Shown here: positions 4,952 to 8,733 of the stretch, in pieces
Position numbering within the stretch: position 1 is the stretch's first letter
Layout of the letters: each line of letters begins with the position of its first letter
NCBI GenBank assembly: GCA_003500765.1
Contig: DNQL01000057.1
Location: 1 to 8,733, forward strand
DNA: 8,733 nt
Direction of reading: 5' to 3'
Origin: Elusimicrobiota bacterium
GTDB lineage: Bacteria > Elusimicrobiota > Elusimicrobia > Elusimicrobiales > UBA9959
Notes under the pieces: generated by a model
The model's input: only the letters and a program-made list of their open reading frames with translations
Databases searched by the model: none
What the model was told of the DNA's origin: nothing
Translations under genes and position numbers: made by a program

Positions 4952-5868
4952 TGATCAGACTGGGGCTCTGCTGCAAGTTCAACACCGAGCCGATAGCGTT
5001 CCGCTCGGCCACCGCGCTTCACCTGATGAAGCTGTCCCCGTCCGCCCGGGCGGAAAAACTGGCCGCCATCTGCCGCGATAACGCCGCCGCCCTGCGCCGG
5101 GCTATAGAATACTGCGCCGCCAACGGCATAGGCGATTTCAGGATAAACAGCCAGGTGCTTCCGCTCAAAACTCATCCGGCGGCAGGATATGATCTGCGGG
5201 ACCTGCCGGGCGGGCCGTCCATAATAGAGGATTTCAAAAACTGCGGCGCGCTGGCCAAAAAACTCGGCTTGCGCCTCACCTTCCACCCCGACCAGTTCGT
5301 CCTGCTCAGTTCCCCTTCGGAGAAGGTCACGCGCTCCTCCATCGAAGAGCTGGAGTACCAGTCGGAGGTCGCCGGCTGGACCGGCGCCGACGTCATCAAT
5401 ATACACGGCGGCGGGGCCTACGGCGACAAGGCCGCCGCGCTCAAAAGACTGGCCGCCGTCCTGAAAAAATTGCCGGCGGCCGTCCGTTCACGGCTTACGC
5501 TGGAGAACGACGACCGCACCTATACGCCGGTCGACCTGCTGCCGTTCTGCCTTGATCATAAGATCCCTTTCGTTTACGACGTCCATCATCACCGCTGCCT
5601 GCCCGACGGGCTCTCCGCTGAAGAGGTCACGCTACGGGCGGTTAAGACCTGGGGCGGCCGCGAGCCGGTTTTCCATCTCTCCAGCCCCAAATACGGCCGT
5701 GAGGGCGATCCCAGGCCGCATCATGATTTCATAAATATCAAAGACTTCCCGTCCTGCTGGAAAAAGCTGGACATTACGATAGAGGTGGAGGCCAAGGCCA
5801 AGGAGGACGCGATAAAGCGCCTGGCCGCCGGACTTAAAGGGGTGAAACTGTGGAAATCCCGGAAATAG
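4951..5868 (+). CDS. uvsE: UV damage endonuclease UvsE/UvdE
   Basis: UvsE nicks DNA directly 5' of UV photoproducts and some other lesions, starting an excision pathway independent of UvrABC. The 305-residue protein has the TIM-barrel motifs in order: MIRLGLCC (1-8), FRINSQVLP (63-71), FHPDQFVLL (111-119), NIHGGGAYGDK (150-160), LENDD (184-188), YDVHHH (209-214), SSPK (244-247), HHDFI (257-261) and EVEAKAKEDAI (278-288). The expected metal ligands are present: His112, His152, Glu185, Asp210, His213, a His at 257/258 and a Glu in the last motif. So is Lys247, which aligns with the modified lysine of the Thermus enzyme. ATG 4951 overlaps the upstream TGA by one base; a TTG at 4948 is possible but less likely. 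The gene is translationally coupled to the nitroreductase gene and overlaps the GNAT gene by 19 bases. Confidence 0.95.
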   Translation: MIRLGLCCKFNTEPIAFRSATALHLMKLSPSARAEKLAAICRDNAAALRRAIEYCAANGIGDFRINSQVLPLKTHPAAGYDLRDLPGGPSIIEDFKNCGALAKKLGLRLTFHPDQFVLLSSPSEKVTRSSIEELEYQSEVAGWTGADVINIHGGGAYGDKAAALKRLAAVLKKLPAAVRSRLTLENDDRTYTPVDLLPFCLDHKIPFVYDVHHHRCLPDGLSAEEVTLRAVKTWGGREPVFHLSSPKYGREGDPRPHHDFINIKDFPSCWKKLDITIEVEAKAKEDAIKRLAAGLKGVKLWKSRK

Positions 5869-6422
5869 CGGCTTTGTTCGGAGATCTTCCCGATCTGGAG
5901 ACGTCCAGGCTGCTGCTGAGAAAGCTGCGCCCCGGAGACGCCGAAGATATGTTCGAGTACGCCTCCGACCCGGAGGTCGCCAGGGACGTGACATGGGATA
6001 CCCATGTTTCGGTCGAGTCTTCAAGGGCCTTTATCGATTTTGTTCTCCGCAAGTACGCGGAAAAGAAAGTCAGCGAATGGGGGGTAACGCTCAGGGATAG
6101 CGGCAAGCTCATAGGGACCTGCGGCTTCGTCTACTGGAGGCCGGAGCACGGCAGGGCCGAGCTGGGCTACGCGCTGTCGCGCAAGTACTGGGGCCGCGGC
6201 CTGATGACCGAGGCTGTCGCCGCCGCCATGGATTTCGCCTTCGGTAAGATGAAGGTGCACAGGCTGGAGGCGCGTTGCGTCGACTCCAACGCCGCCTCTG
6301 AAAAGGTCATGATAAAGAGCGGAATGAAATACGAGGGGACGATGCGGGACTGCGTTTTCGAGAAGGGCCGTTTTAAGACGCTGAAGATGTATTCGATACT
6401 AGAGGGGGAATACCGGAAATGA
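5850..6422 (+). CDS. GNAT acetyltransferase, RimJ/RimL-like
   Basis: The 190-residue protein transfers an acetyl group from acetyl-CoA to an amine, probably a protein N-terminus or small molecule. The N-terminal ETSRLLLRKLRPGDAEDMF (17-35) is the standard opening of the RimJ/RimL subgroup. Strand beta-4, LIGTCGFVYW, leads to the acetyl-CoA pyrophosphate loop RKYWGRGLMTEA (111-122, pattern R-x-x-W-G-x-G). The typical 'N-x-x-S-x-x-v-m-x-K-x-G-f' segment follows in DSNAASEKVMIKSGMKYEG. The start is GTG at 5850, inside the end of uvsE, with AAAGGGG eight to nine bases upstream. Its stop overlaps the start of the esterase gene by four bases (ATGA), so translation is coupled on both sides. True substrate not deducible; it is unlikely to be the ribosomal RimJ/L itself. 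Confidence 0.9.
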   Translation: MEIPEIAALFGDLPDLETSRLLLRKLRPGDAEDMFEYASDPEVARDVTWDTHVSVESSRAFIDFVLRKYAEKKVSEWGVTLRDSGKLIGTCGFVYWRPEHGRAELGYALSRKYWGRGLMTEAVAAAMDFAFGKMKVHRLEARCVDSNAASEKVMIKSGMKYEGTMRDCVFEKGRFKTLKMYSILEGEYRK

Positions 6423-7360
6423 GGACGCTGCTGATTTTGCTGCTGTCCGCCGCCCTGGCGCCGGCCTTCGCCGCGGATAAAGGCGCGCTTAAGAACTATT
6501 CCATGAAGCACGGCGGTCATAAGCGGACCTGGAAGGTGTATGAGCCGGCCGGCCTGGCGGACGGGGAGAAATACCCGGTATATTTCCTGCTCCACGGCGG
6601 CGGGGGTAAGGCCGAGGGCATGCGCCGGCTGACCCGCGGCGCTTTCGAGAAGGCCGGCGGCGCCATAGTGGTCTATCCGCAGGGCCTCGACGAGCATTGG
6701 AACGACTATCGAGGCGACAAGAGCCGCAAGGCCCAGCGCGAGAACATAGACGACGTCGCTTTCCTGAAAGCCGTACTCGATTCCGTGCTGAAGAGGTATC
6801 CCGGCGACCCGTCCCGGGTCTACGCCGCCGGCATCTCCAACGGCGCCATGATGAGCCATACGCTGGCCTGCCGCGCGGCGGACCGTTTCGCGGCGGTGGC
6901 CCCGGTGGCCGGCGTCATGCCCGTCAACCTGGCCTCGGACTGCGAGCCGTCCCGCCCCGTGCCGCTGCTCATCATCGGCGGCGACAAGGATAACCTGGTG
7001 CATTGGGAGGGCGGCCAGGTCACCGGTCCCTTCGGGAAGAAGAAGCTCGGAGCCATACTTTCCGCGGAGAAAACCCGCGACTTCTGGCTGGATAAGAATT
7101 CCTGCGATATTTCACTCAAGTCCTCCGGCTATTCCGACCCGGACCCGGAGGACGGACTGGCAGTCTCCCGGGAGCGATATGGATCCTGCGCCGGAGGCGC
7201 CGCGGTCGAATTCATCAGGATACACGGCGGCGGCCATACCTGGCCGGGAGGCCTGCAGTACATGCCGGCGGCCGTGGTCGGAAAGACCTCCCGGGACCTG
7301 GACGCCTCCGAGGAGATCGTGAAATTCTTCAGCCGTTTCCGGCTGGGGGGGAAGGAATAA
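6419..7360 (+). CDS. Secreted PHB depolymerase / feruloyl esterase-like hydrolase (LpqC family)
   Basis: The 313-residue alpha/beta hydrolase is exported by a signal peptide (1-18, cut after PAFA). It carries the complete triad of the esterase family 1 group. Nucleophile Ser140 lies in GISNG (138-142) and His273 in HGGGHTWPGG. Asp191, in GGDKDNLVHWEGG, lines up with the usual 'G-x-D-D-x-V-P-y-x-G-G' loop. The oxyanion region is HGGGG (59-63), and 'YPQG' and 'WNDYRG' also match. Close relatives include extracellular PHB depolymerases, feruloyl and acetylxylan esterases. No starch-, xylan- or PHB-binding module is attached, so an oligomer or small ester is more likely than crystalline polymer. 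Four cysteines lie in the second half (151, 175, 229, 257) and could form two disulphides after export. Fourth gene of the operon, with AGGGGG upstream of its start. Confidence 0.88.
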   Translation: MRTLLILLLSAALAPAFAADKGALKNYSMKHGGHKRTWKVYEPAGLADGEKYPVYFLLHGGGGKAEGMRRLTRGAFEKAGGAIVVYPQGLDEHWNDYRGDKSRKAQRENIDDVAFLKAVLDSVLKRYPGDPSRVYAAGISNGAMMSHTLACRAADRFAAVAPVAGVMPVNLASDCEPSRPVPLLIIGGDKDNLVHWEGGQVTGPFGKKKLGAILSAEKTRDFWLDKNSCDISLKSSGYSDPDPEDGLAVSRERYGSCAGGAAVEFIRIHGGGHTWPGGLQYMPAAVVGKTSRDLDASEEIVKFFSRFRLGGKE

Positions 7361-7363
7361 CGC

Positions 7364-7963
7364 ATGGCTAAGAAAATAATCGCCATAACCGGTTCTTACA
7401 GGCAGGGCGGGGTCACCGACCAGGCCGTCGCGGAGGTTCTGGCGGGAGCGCGAGAGGCCGGCGCGGAGACCGGGACCATAGACCTTATCGACCGCCGGGT
7501 GGAATTCTGCAGCAACTGCCGTTCCTGCACCCAGGAGCCCGGCGAAAAACGCGGCGCCTGCGTCCTGAACGACGACATGGAGTCCATTCTCTCCGCCATC
7601 GACGCGGCCGACGGCCTGGTACTGGCGGCGCCGGTCAACTGCTTCAATGTCACGGCCATTTTCCGCCGCTTCATGGAGAGGCTGCTGTCTTACGCTTACT
7701 GGCCCTGGGGCGCCTTGGGCCCCGAAATGCGCCTGCGCGCGCGACGGCCGGCGGTGCTGATAACCTCCTCCGCCATGCCTTCTCTCTTCGGCCGGGTGGC
7801 CACCGGAGCGATACGGGCGCTGAAAGGGACGGCGCAGGCCGCCGGTTTCCGCCCTGCCGGGTCCCTCTTCATCGGCATGGCCTCCATGAAGGAGCGTCCC
7901 TCCCTGTCCGAAGGGGAAAAGCGCAGGGCCCGCGCGCTCGGGCGCCGCCTGGCCGCCGCCTGA
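7364..7963 (+). CDS. NADPH-dependent FMN reductase / iron-sulfur flavoprotein-like
   Basis: The 199-residue flavodoxin-fold protein begins with KKIIAITGSYRQGGVTD; the S-x-R-x-G-x-T loop (11-18) binds the FMN phosphate. APVNCFNVTAIFRRFMERL provides the second flavin loop. Between them Cys49, Cys52 and Cys55 (FCSNCRSC) and Cys66 recall the cluster-binding loop of iron-sulfur flavoproteins. The gap before the last Cys (10 residues) is longer than in the Methanosarcina enzyme as I recall it, so a [4Fe-4S] cluster is possible but unproven. Family members reduce quinones, flavins or oxygen with NAD(P)H in the cytosol. The last gene of the operon, three bases after the esterase stop, with GGAAGGAA as its ribosome site. 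It may supply electrons or reduced flavin alongside the nitroreductase. Confidence 0.86.
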   Translation: MAKKIIAITGSYRQGGVTDQAVAEVLAGAREAGAETGTIDLIDRRVEFCSNCRSCTQEPGEKRGACVLNDDMESILSAIDAADGLVLAAPVNCFNVTAIFRRFMERLLSYAYWPWGALGPEMRLRARRPAVLITSSAMPSLFGRVATGAIRALKGTAQAAGFRPAGSLFIGMASMKERPSLSEGEKRRARALGRRLAAA

Positions 7964-7997
7964 GCTTTTACCGGGACCAAAGGCCTATTGCGCGATG

Positions 7998-8024
7998 GGC
8001 CCCCGGACACTCGCTCCGGGGGCC
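7998..8024 (+). terminator. Hairpin terminator after the five-gene operon
   Basis: GGCCCCCGGA (7998-8007) pairs perfectly with TCCGGGGGCC (8015-8024); the loop is CACTCGC and TTTGCGTTGT follows. The T-run is short. AAAGGCC at 7979-7985 can pair with GGCCTTT at 8021-8027 and would disrupt the hairpin, so an antiterminator form is conceivable. The next gene's ribosome site GGAGG is at 8046-8050. Confidence 0.65.
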
Positions 8025-8054
8025 TTTGCGTTGTACCCTATAAGCGGAGGACAT

Positions 8055-8717
8055 ATGAAAATCATCGCTCTTCTTACCGCCGCTTTCCTGATGAACGCCG
8101 CCGATTTGCGCGCCGGTGCTTTTGATCAGCTGGCCCTGGAGGCCGACGGCGAAGAGACTGCCTCCATCCCCGCGATATCGGAAGATTCGCTGAAAGCCGT
8201 GCCCTCCGCGGAGGAGGCCGGCGAATACACCATGCCCTCCGGGCCCATGCCGGAGGAGGAATATTTCCGCGTCCGCGCGCCTTTCTCGGAGACGGAGGAA
8301 TTCTCCAGGTCCGGGGAGGAGGAGCCCGCCGTCCGCTCCGACAAGGCTTCCATCCCTTACCTGATGATGGCCACCGCCGAGTCCAACGCCCAGGGAGTGG
8401 ACCTGGCGCTCATACTGGCCGTGATAAAGAAAGAATCCACTTTCAACCCCAAGGCGAAGAGCCCGGTCGGCGCCTGCGGTCTTATGCAGCTCATGCCCTC
8501 CACCGCCAAGTGGATGGGGATGAAGGACACCTCCAAGATCTTCGACCCCGCCCTCAATATCAAGTACGGGACCAAGTACCTCAAGTACCTCTGGGGCGAG
8601 TTCGGCGAGGGCTCGCAGGCCGACCTGAACGCTGAAACCATCGCTCTCAAAAGCACCCGGATGGCCATAGCGGCCTACAATGCCGGCCCCGGCAATGTGA
8701 AGAAATATAAGAGTTAA
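8055..8717 (+). CDS. Secreted SLT-type lytic transglycosylase with acidic linker
   Basis: The 220-residue protein cleaves the MurNAc-GlcNAc bond of peptidoglycan, forming a 1,6-anhydro end. It has a signal peptide (1-20, cut after LRA), a long Glu/Pro/Ser-rich linker (about 28-95, e.g. EYTMPSGPMPEEEY) and one SLT domain (about 100-220). The catalytic Glu127 lies in KKESTFNPKAKSPVGACGLM. GLMQLMPSTAKWMG (142-155) and AIAAYNAGPGNVKKY (204-218) complete the signature, the last giving the conserved Tyr208. The protein stops two residues after this motif, without the 'GIPPY-ET' tail common in the family, which could be a natural short form or a 3' frameshift. ATG 8055 was preferred to an in-frame ATG at 7995 because of GGAGG and the signal peptide; the earlier start would lie in the terminator. 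No lipobox cysteine is present, so it should be soluble in the periplasm. Confidence 0.9.
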   Translation: MKIIALLTAAFLMNAADLRAGAFDQLALEADGEETASIPAISEDSLKAVPSAEEAGEYTMPSGPMPEEEYFRVRAPFSETEEFSRSGEEEPAVRSDKASIPYLMMATAESNAQGVDLALILAVIKKESTFNPKAKSPVGACGLMQLMPSTAKWMGMKDTSKIFDPALNIKYGTKYLKYLWGEFGEGSQADLNAETIALKSTRMAIAAYNAGPGNVKKYKS

Positions 8718-8733
8718 TGGAAATTTCGTGTTG

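Noticed and set aside
8039..8044. TATAAG as a -10 box for the transglycosylase gene
   Set aside because: Transcription would start after the GGAGG ribosome site, and no -35 box lies at the right distance.
1..8733. CRISPR array, insertion sequence, tRNA gene or toxin-antitoxin pair
   Set aside because: No regularly spaced direct repeats, transposase motifs with terminal repeats, cloverleaf with CCA end, or toxin-like small gene next to either XRE gene could be found by reading.

Overview
The window is a GC-rich bacterial chromosome segment. Several proteins carry cleavable signal peptides and one is a soluble lytic transglycosylase, so a diderm (Gram-negative-type) cell is the likeliest host. 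The style (short secreted proteins with acidic linkers, a deiminase-family secreted enzyme, dense short operons) would fit a lineage such as Elusimicrobiota, but no marker gene here proves this and the assignment is a guess.

Left part (1-1250), regulatory and non-coding: the end of an XRE-type regulator enters from the left. It is followed by about 270 bp of non-coding DNA with several inverted repeats. A second, small XRE regulator on the minus strand (526-750) has lower GC than its neighbours. Its upstream region holds two back-to-back sigma70-type promoters that overlap each other, covered by a near-perfect dyad (761-796). The leftward promoter would start transcription at or next to the regulator's ATG, giving a leaderless mRNA. 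The rightward promoter reads into about 350 bp without a credible protein. This stretch contains a very stable hairpin, a segment resembling 6S RNA (about 946-1095), a further stem-loop and a 13-bp terminator, with a second terminator-like hairpin after it.

Middle (1331-4376): a secreted enzyme of the agmatine deiminase / bacterial peptidyl-arginine deiminase family reads rightward. It meets a leftward secreted protein, probably DUF4412-like, at a strong bidirectional terminator (2534-2563). A DMT/EamA membrane transporter lies upstream of the latter on the same strand.

Right part (4400-7963): a tight rightward operon follows, with overlaps or gaps of only a few bases. It encodes a nitroreductase-family flavoprotein, UV damage endonuclease UvsE, a RimJ/RimL-like GNAT acetyltransferase, a secreted PHB-depolymerase/feruloyl-esterase-like hydrolase and an NADPH-dependent FMN reductase-like flavoprotein with a cysteine cluster. 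A hairpin terminator closes it. A secreted SLT-type lytic transglycosylase with an acidic linker is last and ends just inside the window.

Most of the right side looks like ordinary chromosomal content. The part most deserving a second look is the XRE / overlapping-promoter / structured-RNA locus at 526-1194.
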